From contig NZ_JAJIRN010000003.1 of NCBI RefSeq assembly GCF_025717515.1, forward strand, positions 1-64,000: a stretch of 64,000 bases of DNA. The letters run 5' to 3'. Shown here one piece after another: positions 25,223-36,367 of this stretch (the stretch's first letter is position 1; every line of letters begins with the position of its first letter). The stretch comes from Roseateles oligotrophus (GTDB lineage: Bacteria; Pseudomonadota; Gammaproteobacteria; Burkholderiales; Burkholderiaceae_C). The notes under the pieces are model-generated. The model made no database searches, was not told the origin of the DNA, and saw only the letters and a list, made by a program, of their open reading frames with translations. The translations under genes were made by a program, and so were the position numbers.

Positions 25223-25327
25223 GTCCGCAGTGCCCGGGAGGGCACGGAGAATGACTGATTGGCCTGAGCCGAGCAGGCACCTTCCGTTCGAAAATGCGCG
25301 AACGAACTGGGATCGTGCCCTTAACCT

Positions 25328-26674
25328 CTATTTCCCATACGGATCAATCTCCCCAATCACCTCAGCCACCCTGGCCAGCGCGCTGCGCAACCTGGGCATC
25401 TCCACCGAGCCCAAGGCCAAGCGGATCGCATGGGGGACCTGCGTCGAGGTGGCATAGGGCTCGGCGGTGGAGACCGAGATCCGGTCGCGCAGCAAGGCCA
25501 TCGCCACCTGATCGGCTCGCATGTCCTCTCCCAGCGGAAGCCAGACGAAGTAAGAGGCGGGATGGCAGACGCGCTTGATTTTGCCCAATATTCGTGCGGC
25601 GAGTTGCTGGCGCTCGCGCGCATCCTGGCGCTTGGTGGCTTCCAGACGAGCGACCGTGCCGTCGGCCAACCAGCCGCAGGCGATGGCGGTCATCAGGCCC
25701 GGCGTGTTCCAGGTCGTGGCGCGGATCGCTCGCTCGAGCCGGGCCTTCGATGCAGTTGGTGCGACAACGAATCCGACCCGCAGTCCCGTTGCCACACTCT
25801 TGGAGAAGCCGGATACGTAGACCGTTATTTCCGGAGCCAACGACGCCAAGGGCGCGGGCGCGTTTTCAACCAAAAAAGCGTAGGCTGCATCCTCGATGAT
25901 CAGCAGGCCATGCCGCCGCGCCACGGCCACCAGGTCGTGCCGGCGGCTCGCGCTCATCACCCACCCCAGCGGGTTGTGCAGCGTCGGCATGGTGTAGATC
26001 GCCTTGACCTTGCGGCGCTTGCACAGCGCGTCCAGTGCGTCCGGATCAGGGCCTTGGCCCGCCGGCGGCAGCGCCACCAACTCCAGACGATGAGCTTCGG
26101 CCAGCAGCTTGAAGCCGGGGTAACTCAAGGCATCGACGGCGACCACATCGCCGGCTTGCAGCAAAGCCATCACGGTGATCGCCAGGCCATGCTGCGCCCC
26201 ATCGACCAGCAGCACCTGTTCGCCCGCCGCGTTCAGGCCGCTGGCGGCAAGATGCCGCGCCACCGCCGCGCGCTCATGCGGGCGGCCGCCATGCGGCTGG
26301 TATCGCAACAAGGCTTCAAGGTCGCCGCCCGAGGCAATTTCCCGCAAGGACGCCCTCAGCAACTCGGCTTGGCCGGGTAAGGATGGATAGTTGAAACTCA
26401 AGTCCACCATGTCCGCCGCCACAGCTTGTTGACCGATCAGACCATGGCCACGCGGCAGCGCGGTTTCGCGCACAAAAGTGCCGCGGCCGGTCTCCCCGCT
26501 GACCAGGCCCATAGCTCCCAACTCCGCATACACGCGGCTTGCGGTCATCAACGCCAACCCTTCGCTGGCCGCGAGCCGCCGGTGTGTGGGCAAGCGCGTG
26601 CCGGGCGGCATGCGGCCGGCGCGAATATCGGCGGCGAAGCGATCGACGACCTGCTTGTACCGGGCTTGCACCAT
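25328..26674 (-). CDS. MocR/PdxR-type GntR regulator with aminotransferase domain
   Basis: The 448-residue protein joins an N-terminal GntR winged helix (RLPTHRRLAASEGL, TASRVYAELGAMGLV, residues 28-57) to a fold-type I aminotransferase domain. The PLP-binding elements are visible: HNPLG (N234), EDAAYAFL (D262, Y265) and the Schiff-base lysine K292 in SGFSKSVATGLRVGF. MocR regulators use PLP or an aldimine as effector. It diverges from the EamA transporter gene with 110 bases between the starts, so it probably controls that exporter and itself. Confidence 0.92.
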   Translation of the reverse strand: MVQARYKQVVDRFAADIRAGRMPPGTRLPTHRRLAASEGLALMTASRVYAELGAMGLVSGETGRGTFVRETALPRGHGLIGQQAVAADMVDLSFNYPSLPGQAELLRASLREIASGGDLEALLRYQPHGGRPHERAAVARHLAASGLNAAGEQVLLVDGAQHGLAITVMALLQAGDVVAVDALSYPGFKLLAEAHRLELVALPPAGQGPDPDALDALCKRRKVKAIYTMPTLHNPLGWVMSASRRHDLVAVARRHGLLIIEDAAYAFLVENAPAPLASLAPEITVYVSGFSKSVATGLRVGFVVAPTASKARLERAIRATTWNTPGLMTAIACGWLADGTVARLEATKRQDARERQQLAARILGKIKRVCHPASYFVWLPLGEDMRADQVAMALLRDRISVSTAEPYATSTQVPHAIRLALGSVEMPRLRSALARVAEVIGEIDPYGK

Positions 26675-26784
26675 AGGGCAATGTATCTATGACAATTATT
26701 TGATTGTCCTGATTGTGATGCCTAGACTGGCGATTTACAAGCGCGCGGGCAGACCCGGACGCTGGCACTAATGGAGAAGCTCAA

Positions 26785-27672
26785 TTGACGCTGCCGCAAA
26801 CCCCCACAACAAAATCATCCAGCAGCGGTTGGCTCAACGGCTTTATCGGCGTGCTGATCTTCAGCGCCTCCTTGCCAGCGACCCGGCTGGCGGTGCGGGA
26901 GTTTTCGCCCTTCTTCCTGACTGCAGCCCGCGCCAGCATCGCCGGCCTGTTGGCGCTATGCCTGCTGCTGATCTTCAAGGAAAAGCCGCCGGCCAAGCAT
27001 CAGCTGGGGCCTTTGGCCATCGTCGCGGCCGGCGTTGTGCTGGGCTTTCCGCTGCTGACGGCCTTGGCGCTGCAATATGTGACGTCGGCGCATTCGATCG
27101 TCTTTCTGGGCCTGTTGCCGCTCGCCACCGCCAGCTTTGGGGTGTGGCGCGGGGGTGAGCGTCCGCGGCCCGCGTTCTGGTTCTTCTCGGTTTTGGGCAG
27201 TTTGCTGGTGGTGGGCTTTGCCTTGTCGCAAGGACTGACGGCCTCTCCGGCGGGAGACCTGTTGATGTTGCTGGCCATACTTGTCTGCGGACTCGGCTAC
27301 GCAGAAGGCGCCAAGCTGTCGCGCACGCTGGGCGGCTGGCAGGTGATTTCTTGGGCCTTGGTGCTGGCGCTGCCGCTGATGGCGCTGCTGAGCTGGTTCA
27401 AAGCGCCGCCCGACTTCACCGGCATCACCGCCCCCGCCTGGTTGAGTCTGGCCTATGTCTCTGTCTTCAGCATGCTGATCGGCTTTGTGTTCTGGTATCG
27501 CGGCTTGGCGCAAGGCGGCATTGCCGCCGTCGGCCAGTTGCAACTGTTGCAGCCCTTCTTTGGGCTGGCGCTGGCGGCCACGCTGCTCCATGAGCAGGTC
27601 AGCCCGCTGATGCTGGGCGTTACCGTCGCGGTGATTCTTTGCGTGGCGGGTTCGAGAAGATTTTCCAGGTAG
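26785..27672 (+). CDS. EamA/DMT-family transporter
   Basis: The 295-residue protein shows two EamA repeats with about ten hydrophobic segments, including GFIGVLIFSASLPATRLAVR at the N-terminus and LASLAYVSVFSMLIGFVFWY-like segments in the second half. DMT exporters move amino acids and metabolites. The TTG start is chosen because GGAGA lies eight bases before it and the frame has no earlier good ATG. An ATG within that ribosome site opens a five-codon frame (MEKLN) ending in TGA just after the TTG. Its partner is the divergent MocR regulator. Confidence 0.88.
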   Translation: MTLPQTPTTKSSSSGWLNGFIGVLIFSASLPATRLAVREFSPFFLTAARASIAGLLALCLLLIFKEKPPAKHQLGPLAIVAAGVVLGFPLLTALALQYVTSAHSIVFLGLLPLATASFGVWRGGERPRPAFWFFSVLGSLLVVGFALSQGLTASPAGDLLMLLAILVCGLGYAEGAKLSRTLGGWQVISWALVLALPLMALLSWFKAPPDFTGITAPAWLSLAYVSVFSMLIGFVFWYRGLAQGGIAAVGQLQLLQPFFGLALAATLLHEQVSPLMLGVTVAVILCVAGSRRFSR

Positions 27673-27759
27673 GCGCGGCAAGGTCTTCCAAGCAAACCTA
27701 CCTTCGCCCAATTTTCCGATCAGGCACTTGCGCGATTCCAAATTTCCGGCACAATGTCT

Positions 27760-27773
27760 ACCTATCGGTTGGT
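27760..27773. promoter_or_regulatory. TetR-type operator-like site 1
   Basis: ACCTATCGGTTGGT is an imperfect palindrome of the ACCnAnCGnTnGGT type. It shares 12 of 14 bases with the site in front of the tetR gene at 29447. It lies 138 bases before the SDR start. Confidence 0.5.
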
Positions 27774-27874
27774 TTGTATTTTGTTTAGGCGCCGCTGATT
27801 CAGAGTTAAAGCGCCTTCAACAAAATTAAATAGATCGAAGCTCTGCAGACGTTGTCTGTTTTTTTTGCCAAAAC

Positions 27875-27892
27875 ACCTACCAAGTAGTAGGT
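27875..27892. promoter_or_regulatory. TetR-type operator-like site 2
   Basis: ACCTAC-CAAGTA-GTAGGT has perfect 6-bp arms and lies 18 bases before the SDR start, where a bound repressor would block transcription or polymerase escape. Confidence 0.55.
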
Positions 27893-27910
27893 ATTCAATT
27901 GGAGAATATT

Positions 27911-28690
27911 TTGACTGCAACATTCACTGGCAAGAAACTCTTGGTCATCGGCGGCACCAGCGGCATGGGTCTGGAAACAGCCCGTCTGGTGCTGGAGCAG
28001 GGCGGCCGCGTCGTCGTCGTAGGCCATCGTGCCGACAAGAGCGAAGAAGCGCGCCAACTGCTGGCGCAGCTGGGCGAGGTGACGGCATTGACCGCCGATC
28101 TGCGCGGCGAAGCCGGCGTGCAGGCGCTGATCGAGACCCTGGATGCGGCCCACAAGGACATCGACCTGCTGGTCAATGCCGCCGGGGTGTTCTTCCCCAA
28201 GCCCTTTCTGGAACATAGCCATACCGACTACGACCAGTACATGGATCTGAACCGCGCTTTCTTCTTCATCACGCAGCGGGTGGCGCAGAACATGGTGGCG
28301 AGCGGCCGCAAAGGCGCCGTCGTCAACATCGGCTCGATGTGGGCCAAGCAGGCGATTCAGGCCACGCCGTCGAGCGCCTATTCGATGGCCAAGGCCGGCC
28401 TGCATTCGCTGACCCAGCATCTGGCGATGGAGTTGGCCCCGCATGGCATCCGCGTCAATGCGGTGTCGCCGGCCGTGGTGGAGACGCCGATCTATGAGGG
28501 CTTCATTCCCAGGGCCGAGGTCCACAGCGCGCTGCAAGGCTTCAACAGCTTCCATCCGATTGGTCGCGTCGGCACCCCGCGAGATGTGGCAGAGGCGATC
28601 GGCTTTTTGCTGTCCGACAAGGCAGCTTGGGTCACCGGTGCGGTCTGGGATGTGGACGGCGGCGTGATGGCCGGGCGCAATGCGGCCTGA
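27911..28690 (+). CDS. short-chain dehydrogenase/reductase
   Basis: The 259-residue protein is a classical SDR: nucleotide-binding glycines in VIGGTSGMG, the NAAG motif in [10 protein letters not shown], a catalytic serine in NIGSMWAK, and the YxxxK pair in [10 protein letters not shown] (about Y157/K161). It ends with the usual [10 protein letters not shown] loop. It would oxidise or reduce an alcohol/carbonyl substrate with NAD(P). The TTG at 27911 is preferred because GGAGAA lies at 27901-27906; a TTG at 27899 precedes that ribosome site. Operator-like palindromes upstream suggest control by the TetR protein encoded two genes downstream. Confidence 0.9.
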   Translation: MTATFTGKKLLVIGGTSGMGLETARLVLEQGGRVVVVGHRADKSEEARQLLAQLGEVTALTADLRGEAGVQALIETLDAAHKDIDLLVNAAGVFFPKPFLEHSHTDYDQYMDLNRAFFFITQRVAQNMVASGRKGAVVNIGSMWAKQAIQATPSSAYSMAKAGLHSLTQHLAMELAPHGIRVNAVSPAVVETPIYEGFIPRAEVHSALQGFNSFHPIGRVGTPRDVAEAIGFLLSDKAAWVTGAVWDVDGGVMAGRNAA

Positions 28691-28727
28691 AGCCTTCTCG
28701 GCAATGGCGTCGACGGGCAATGGCCGT

Positions 28728-29423
28728 ATGAACCATCTGAAGCTGCACAGCGACCTGACGCAGCCTGCGCAAATTGACTCGCAAACGCTGCCCTGGCTGC
28801 CTTCACCGGCTGCCGGGGTGATGCGCAAGCTGCTGCATCGCGATGGCGACGAGGTGGCCATCGCCACCTCACTGGTTCGTTATGCGCCGGGCTCCAAGTT
28901 TGATCGGCATACCCACGATATGGGCGAGGAGTTCTTCGTGCTGGAGGGTGAGTTTGCCGATGAATATGGCCGTTACCCGGCGGGCAGCTATGTGCGCAAC
29001 CCCTGGGGCTCGTCGCATGCGCCGTTTACCGACAGCGGTTGCATCATTTTCGTCAAGCTCAGGCAGTTGCAGGCCGAGGACCGGCAGCGCCGGGTGCTCG
29101 ACACCCGCGCCACGGCTTGGGCGCCGGGTCCGGCGGCCGGCATCGAGCTGATTCCACTCGGCGCCTTCGACACGGAGCAGACCAGACTGGTGAAGCTGGC
29201 TCCGGCGGCCAGCTTGCCTTGCCTCGGCGATCAAGAACGCCAGGGCGGCGCAGAGATCTTTGTCATCAGCGGCGAACTCCAGCAAGAGCAGCGCCGCCAC
29301 GGACCCGGCAGCTGGCTGCGCCTCCTCGACGGCGATCAGCGCCAGACAATATCCAGCGCGCAGGGCTGCAGTTTCTGGCTCAAGACCGGGCATCTGCCGC
29401 CGACATCCGGCGCTAGGCCTTGA
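28728..29423 (+). CDS. ChrR-like double cupin protein
   Basis: The 231-residue product carries the ChrR cupin signature: HTHDMGEEFFVLEGEF, then DEYGRYPAGSYVRNPWGSSH, with the metal-binding histidines and glutamate. A second, weaker cupin follows (PCLGDQERQGGAEIFVISGE). The anti-sigma N-terminal zinc domain of full ChrR is absent, so it is a stand-alone cupin, perhaps a metal-dependent enzyme or sensor. A start at 28728 is chosen; an ATG at 28680 would overlap the SDR stop. Confidence 0.8.
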   Translation: MNHLKLHSDLTQPAQIDSQTLPWLPSPAAGVMRKLLHRDGDEVAIATSLVRYAPGSKFDRHTHDMGEEFFVLEGEFADEYGRYPAGSYVRNPWGSSHAPFTDSGCIIFVKLRQLQAEDRQRRVLDTRATAWAPGPAAGIELIPLGAFDTEQTRLVKLAPAASLPCLGDQERQGGAEIFVISGELQQEQRRHGPGSWLRLLDGDQRQTISSAQGCSFWLKTGHLPPTSGARP

Positions 29424-29446
29424 TGCTCAGCTCCTTAGAATTGCTC

Positions 29447-29460
29447 TACCTATTGCTTGG
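29447..29460. promoter_or_regulatory. TetR-type operator-like site 3
   Basis: ACCTATTGCTTGGT lies 18 bases before the tetR start and matches site 1 at 12 of 14 positions, as expected for an autoregulatory operator. Confidence 0.5.
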
Positions 29461-29478
29461 TCAAGGACGCCAGAGCTC

Positions 29479-30063
29479 ATGAAACATTTCTCCGAACTGA
29501 CGGCGTCGGCCGAGCGCATTGTGGATGCCGGTGAGGCGCTGATACAGCGCGTCGGCTACAACGGCTTCTCCTATGAAGACGTGGCCAAGATGGTCGGCAT
29601 TCGCAAGCCCAGCATTCATCACCATTTCCCGACCAAGATCGAGTTGGGGGTCGTGGTGGCGCAGCGCTACACCCATCGCTTCCGCCAGGCCCTGCTGCAT
29701 ATCGAAGGCACGCAGGCGCGGGCTGCGGAGCGCTTGCGCGCCTATGCGCAGCTGTTCGAGACGACCTATGCCGAAAACCGCCGCCTGTGCGTGTGCGGCA
29801 TGTTGGGTGCCGAGTCAGACTCCTTGCCGGCCGAGATCAATGCCGAGGTGCGGCGGTTTTTTGAAATAAACGTGGCCTGGCTCGAGACCGTGATTGCCCT
29901 AGGCCAGCAGGCCGGGGCCTTGAAAGTTGCCATCTCCGCGCCGGAATGGGCTCTGACCCTCTTGGGCGCGCTGGAGGGCGCAATGCTGGTGGGCCGGGGT
30001 CTGCAGTCGGGCCGGGGACCGCGCCAAGTGATGGACACCTTATTGGTATCGATAGGGGCATGA
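29479..30063 (+). CDS. TetR/AcrR-family regulator
   Basis: The 194-residue protein has the TetR helix-turn-helix at residues 27-50 (GYNGFSYEDVAKMVG, then GIRKPSIHHHF) and a helical ligand-binding domain containing RRLCVCGMLGAESDSLP, as in the YxaF/TetR_C_33-like group. The ATG at 29479 is the natural start; the open frame upstream is a shadow of the cupin gene. The family binds short palindromes, and three similar ones occur nearby, so it probably represses the SDR-cupin genes and itself in response to a small, perhaps reactive, molecule. Confidence 0.9.
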   Translation: MKHFSELTASAERIVDAGEALIQRVGYNGFSYEDVAKMVGIRKPSIHHHFPTKIELGVVVAQRYTHRFRQALLHIEGTQARAAERLRAYAQLFETTYAENRRLCVCGMLGAESDSLPAEINAEVRRFFEINVAWLETVIALGQQAGALKVAISAPEWALTLLGALEGAMLVGRGLQSGRGPRQVMDTLLVSIGA

Positions 30064-30131
30064 GTTGCCATTTTTTGCTTGAACGGCACTACCGAGTTTT
30101 GGTTTGACGCGGGGGAAAAAAAGGAATAGGC

Positions 30132-31235
30132 ATGAGCGAGCAACTGACCGTCGTCATCGGCGCGGGCCTGAGCGGCCTGCATGCCGCGTGGCGGCTGCAA
30201 GAAGCAGGTCATTCGGTGCTGTTGGTGGAGCCGCGCCAGCGCTCGGGCGGCCGAATTTTCAGCGCGGCGGGGCCCGAAGCCGCCGAACACCGGCTGGATC
30301 TGGGCCCGTCCTGGTACTGGCCCGAGATCAATCCGCTGATGACGGACTGGGTGCAGCGCCTGGGGCTAACAAGTTACCCGCAGCATACAGAGGGTGCCGG
30401 CCTGCTTGAAGGGCCCGATGGGGCGGTGCGACGCATGGGCCACAGCTGGGAGCAGCAGCCACGCGCGATGCGCGTTGCCGGTGGCATGGCCGCCTTGGTG
30501 GACGGCATCCATAACTTGTTGACGCGGGTGACATGGCTGCCGGGCACGCAGGTCGAGGCCTTGCAGCTGCGGCCCGAAGGCGGCGTGGATCTGCATCTGA
30601 CGCAGGGCGAGCGCCGCTCGGTGCAGCGCGCCGCGCGCGTCATCAGCAGCTTGCCGCCGCGCCTGCTCGCCGAGCTGAGGGCCGAGCCAGCCTGGCCGCC
30701 AGCCACAGCGCAGGCCTGGCGCGACCAGCCGACCTGGATGGCGGGCCAGGCCAAGTTCGTCGCGGTCTATCGGCATCCCTTCTGGCGCGAGGCCGGCCTC
30801 TCGGGCGCGGCGGGCAGCCAACGCGGGCCCATGGTGGAAATTCACGATGCCTCGGACCGCAGTGGCCAGCATGCCGCTCTGTTCGGCTTTATTGGCCTGC
30901 CGCCGTCCTATCGCCAAAGCATTGGAGACGATGCCTTGCGCGGGCAAGCCTTGGCGCAGCTCGCCCGCCTGTTCGGCCCGCAGGCCGAGGCGCCGCTATG
31001 GTCGGCCGTGCAAGACTGGGCGCAAGAACCGCTAACGGCCCATGCCCTGGACCATAGACCGCTCAGCCATCATCCGGTTTACCAATCGCCGGATATACCG
31101 GCCGAATGGCGCGGCCGGCTGTGGATGGCCGGCACCGAGTTTGCACCGCGCTCGGGCGGATTTTTGGAAGGCGCGCTGGAAGCGGCGGAGCAGGCCGTCG
31201 ACCTGATGGAGAACAGCTTGCTGGCCGCCCGCTGA
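30132..31235 (+). CDS. flavin-containing amine oxidase-family protein
   Basis: The 367-residue protein starts with a dinucleotide-binding fold (VVIGAGLSGLHAAWRLQEAG, then a VLLVEPRQRSGGRI ribose-binding end). It closes with the FAD-contacting segment MAGTEFAPRSGGFLEGALEA typical of monoamine oxidase relatives. It is shorter than the classical 430-500 residues. The substrate is unknown. It follows the TetR gene by 68 bases in the same direction, and its stop is two bases from the end of convergent katG. Confidence 0.85.
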   Translation: MSEQLTVVIGAGLSGLHAAWRLQEAGHSVLLVEPRQRSGGRIFSAAGPEAAEHRLDLGPSWYWPEINPLMTDWVQRLGLTSYPQHTEGAGLLEGPDGAVRRMGHSWEQQPRAMRVAGGMAALVDGIHNLLTRVTWLPGTQVEALQLRPEGGVDLHLTQGERRSVQRAARVISSLPPRLLAELRAEPAWPPATAQAWRDQPTWMAGQAKFVAVYRHPFWREAGLSGAAGSQRGPMVEIHDASDRSGQHAALFGFIGLPPSYRQSIGDDALRGQALAQLARLFGPQAEAPLWSAVQDWAQEPLTAHALDHRPLSHHPVYQSPDIPAEWRGRLWMAGTEFAPRSGGFLEGALEAAEQAVDLMENSLLAAR

Positions 31236-31237
31236 TA

Positions 31238-33616
<2,379 letters not shown>

Positions 33617-33632
33617 TCACTCCGGCGGGACG

Positions 33633-34441
33633 TCAGGGCAACCGACCGGGACCGGAGATCCGCTGCAATTCGCCGTTGCGATCCATCTCGCGCAACACTT
33701 GGCGGAGCCGCTCGGCCAACACCCTGTGGCTGGGCGCCAGCCACATATACAGTTTCATCTGGGCGATTGTGGTGGCGTACAAGTCTGTACCCGACAGCTC
33801 GGCCGGAGGCTGATAGTCCTGCGGCGCGTTCAAGATGCAGACGTCGACGCGGCGCCTCGCGACCATGCCGAGACAGGCATCGTGGGTTTTCGGGAGTTCT
33901 CGCCGAGCGGCATGGGCGGTTGCCAAATCAATCGCCTTGACGCCATGAACATAGGCAATACGGAAATGCTCAAGTTCGGCCCATCCTGCGGGCCGGATCT
34001 CGGCCGAGTGGCTCACCGCGATATACCTTACCGTCGACAAATGGGGCTCGATACGCAGGCCCTCCGGGTAGACCTGGGTAAAGCCTTCCACGCGCCTAGC
34101 ATCGCCGTCATACATGCCGTTCTTCAGGCTCAGCAAGGCGCGCTCGCCTGGCTCGTTCGTGAAGCTTGGCGCATAACCCAGGCGGTTCAGAGCTGTCTCG
34201 ATGATGGTGTATCGGCGCCGGGTGTCTTGGCTATCGGCGCGCGAATTCGGCACGATGCGAAAGGGCTTGAGGCGGCTTGCCGATACTGCTGTTGCTGTTG
34301 CTGTTGCTGTTGCCGTTGCCGCTGCCGCTGCTGTTGCGGGGGGGGAGGCGTGTCGGCATGTGCTCGCGCGTTCAGCGCCAGCATCAAGCAAATGCCTAAC
34401 GATGCGATCGTCACCCTGCGCGCGCGCTTTCCTTTGAGCAT
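33633..34441 (-). pseudogene. periplasmic substrate-binding protein split at a poly-C tract, possibly phase-variable
   Basis: The ATG at 34441 opens a clear signal peptide (MLKGKRARRVTIASLGICLM, then ALNARAHA). After residue 30 the frame enters a C8 tract and a glutamine-rich CAACAG repeat and ends in nonsense. The adjacent frame encodes the mature domain from about position 34275 to 33633 (RLKPFRIV, FTNEPGERALLSL, DVCILNAPQDY, MWLAPSH), which reads as a family 3 solute-binding protein. One extra C (C9) joins the two frames exactly. The gene is thus off in this sequence, by slippage, mutation or sequencing error. Its ligand is unknown and no transporter genes are adjacent. Confidence 0.65.
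34283..34345. repeat. G8 homopolymer beside GCTGTT hexanucleotide repeats
   Basis: G8 at 34338-34345 (C8 on the coding strand) adjoins about four perfect TGCTGT-type hexamers (34286-34312) and degenerate copies. Hexamer changes keep the frame, whereas homopolymer changes shift it; both lie in the linker between signal peptide and mature domain. Confidence 0.7.
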
Positions 34442-34517
34442 GATCAGTCTCGGCTCTATTGAGAGTAAGCATTTATTTGAAGATGATTGCGCCGGCGCGG
34501 GCGACCTCTCAAGGACG

Positions 34518-35336
34518 TTAGGCAGCCATGGCCGCGACGATGACAAACTCCGCCGGGATGCGGTAGGCGCTGTCTTGCTGCCAGGGCGCGATGGCCTCCA
34601 GGTAGCGGGCGCACACCCGCTCGCGCGTTTGCGCGTCAAAGCGCTGCCAGGCCAGCGCCACCGGGCCGCCGGCAAAAGCGGCATCGCAGGCCGCGCGACC
34701 GTCGGCATGGTCCAGCGTTGTGGCCAGGCGCAGCTCGGTGCCGACGATCAGGCCGACGCTGCGGCACAAGCGCGCCAGTGCATCGGCCCGGCCGAGACCA
34801 AAGAACAACGGGCAGACCTCGCTGCTGACCTCGGCATCGACGATGCCGAACAGCGGTGCCCAGCCGCAGCGCGCGCGTTCGCCCCAGACCGCGAACACCG
34901 CGCGGCCGCCGGGGCGCAGCACCCGGCATGCTTCGCGCAGCGCCTGCGCGGGGTCGGGCAGGTACATCAGCCCCAGCGCACAAAGCACAACATCGACGCT
35001 GCCATCGGGCAGGGCCAGATGCTCGGCATCCATGCGCGCCACCTGCACCTGGGTCAAGCCGGCAGCGGCGGCGTGCAGGCGCAGCGCCTCGACCATGCGG
35101 TCGGCGATGTCGACCGCGATCACTTGCCCGGTAGGCCCGACGGCGCGCGCCGCCGGCAGCGTGACGAGGCCGGTGCCGCAGGCCACATCCAGCACGCGCT
35201 CGCCCGGCGCCAAGGCGGCGCAGTCGAGCAGCGCAGCCTGTGCGGCGGCCAGCGGGGCACGCCACAGCGGCTCGTAGCAGGCGGCCGCCAGGTCCCAGCC
35301 GTAGCGCTGGATGCGGCGCTGCAAGCGGGCGTCCAT
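34518..35336 (-). CDS. class I SAM-dependent methyltransferase
   Basis: The 272-residue protein has motif I (VLDVACGTGLVTLPAA) near residue 50, an acidic loop (VIAVDIADRMVEAL), the post-motif DVVLCALGLMYLPD and LRPGGRAVFAVWG, the UbiE/methyltransf_11 layout. The substrate is unknown. It lies seven bases after the neighbouring methyltransferase on the same strand, so the two are co-transcribed. The sequence is strongly GC-rich and alanine-rich, as in the surrounding chromosome. Confidence 0.88.
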   Translation of the reverse strand: MDARLQRRIQRYGWDLAAACYEPLWRAPLAAAQAALLDCAALAPGERVLDVACGTGLVTLPAARAVGPTGQVIAVDIADRMVEALRLHAAAAGLTQVQVARMDAEHLALPDGSVDVVLCALGLMYLPDPAQALREACRVLRPGGRAVFAVWGERARCGWAPLFGIVDAEVSSEVCPLFFGLGRADALARLCRSVGLIVGTELRLATTLDHADGRAACDAAFAGGPVALAWQRFDAQTRERVCARYLEAIAPWQQDSAYRIPAEFVIVAAMAA

Positions 35337-35343
35337 GGCCGGC

Positions 35344-36159
35344 TCAGCGCAGCGTCAGCACGGCTTCGAGGTACTCGCTGGGCACCACCAGCGAGCCGGG
35401 GCCGGCGCGGTTCTGCTCTTCCAGCAATTCGGTCAGTTCGCGCGCCAGCAACTCGGCTTGCTCGGCCGGCAAGGCGGCAAAGGCCTTGTGCACCGGCCCG
35501 TACCAGTTGCGGAAGACGTCGATGAAATGAGCCGCCGAGCGGTAGCGGAAGTTGAAGTGACGCGCCGTCATCTCAAGATGGACCACGCGCTCGCCAAAGA
35601 GCGTGCGCAGGTGCGCCTCCGTGCCCCAGAGCGAAGGCGCTTGTACGCCGGCCGGCGGCGGCACATGGCGCCCCAGGACCTTGAACATGCGGCCGATCAG
35701 GCTGTCGGGGGTCCAGTTCGCCAAGCCGATGCGGCCACCGGGTCTGCACACGCGCGCCATCTCGGCGGCCGAGCGCAGGTGGTCGGGGGCGAACATCACG
35801 CCGAAGCTGGAGACCACGGTGTCAAAGCTGGCGGCCTCGAAGGGCAGCGCCTCAACATCGGCCACTTCAAAACGGATGTTCAGCCGCTCGGCGTGCGCGC
35901 GCTCGGCGCTGCGCTCCAGCAAGCCGGGCACATAGTCGGTGGAGACCACCTCGCAGCCCCGGCGCGCTGCCGCCAGGCTCATATTGCCGTTGCCGGCGGC
36001 GACGTCAAGCACGCGCTCATCGGTTCTCAGGTCGCAGGCCTCGGCCAGTTGCTCGCCGACGATTTGCAGCGTGCAGCCGATGACGGCGTAATCGCAGCTG
36101 CTCCAGGCCGCCTGCTGGCGGGCCTTGATGGCCTGGTAGTCGGGGGTGATGGTGCTCAT
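35344..36159 (-). CDS. class I SAM-dependent methyltransferase
   Basis: The 271-residue protein has motif I (VLDVAAGNGNMSLAAA), STDYVPGLLERS, FDTVVSSFGVMFAPDHL and CRPGGRIGLANW, a UbiE-like methyltransferase of unknown substrate. The start at 36159 is fixed by AAGGAG about ten bases upstream. It diverges from the OsmC-AraC pair with about 210 bases between the starts, so those genes may share a control region. Confidence 0.88.
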   Translation of the reverse strand: MSTITPDYQAIKARQQAAWSSCDYAVIGCTLQIVGEQLAEACDLRTDERVLDVAAGNGNMSLAAARRGCEVVSTDYVPGLLERSAERAHAERLNIRFEVADVEALPFEAASFDTVVSSFGVMFAPDHLRSAAEMARVCRPGGRIGLANWTPDSLIGRMFKVLGRHVPPPAGVQAPSLWGTEAHLRTLFGERVVHLEMTARHFNFRYRSAAHFIDVFRNWYGPVHKAFAALPAEQAELLARELTELLEEQNRAGPGSLVVPSEYLEAVLTLR

Positions 36160-36367
36160 GATCAGGTCTCCTTCGGGGGTTGAGGCCGGCGGCCCGGCGA
36201 ATCCTTGCGATGGATGCAACTGTCCGCGCCCGGCTTCAAAGCGTCCTGCCCGATCGTCCGCCCGCGCTGCCGAATCGTCCGCGCTGCGGGCCCGCGCCGC
36301 TTGGCGCTCTAGGCAGCGCCTGCCGGGTCGGCCAGAATCGGCGCATCAACCCGCAGGGAGCAAGACC

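Larger units (their letters stand above)
24840..25327. other. non-coding stretch at the probable island boundary
   Basis: No credible gene is seen in this roughly 490-base stretch. It contains a strong 19-bp stem-loop at 25098-25140 and two small hairpins at 25185-25222, and separates the AT-richer island from high-GC chromosomal genes. I looked for a tRNA or tmRNA 3' end (a CCACCA occurs at 25096-25101) but could not fold one. It may hold a decayed attachment site. Confidence 0.4.

Noticed and set aside
34187-34380. Hexanucleotide repeat taken as a phase switch
   Set aside because: Gain or loss of six bases keeps the frame; only the adjacent homopolymer can switch the frame.
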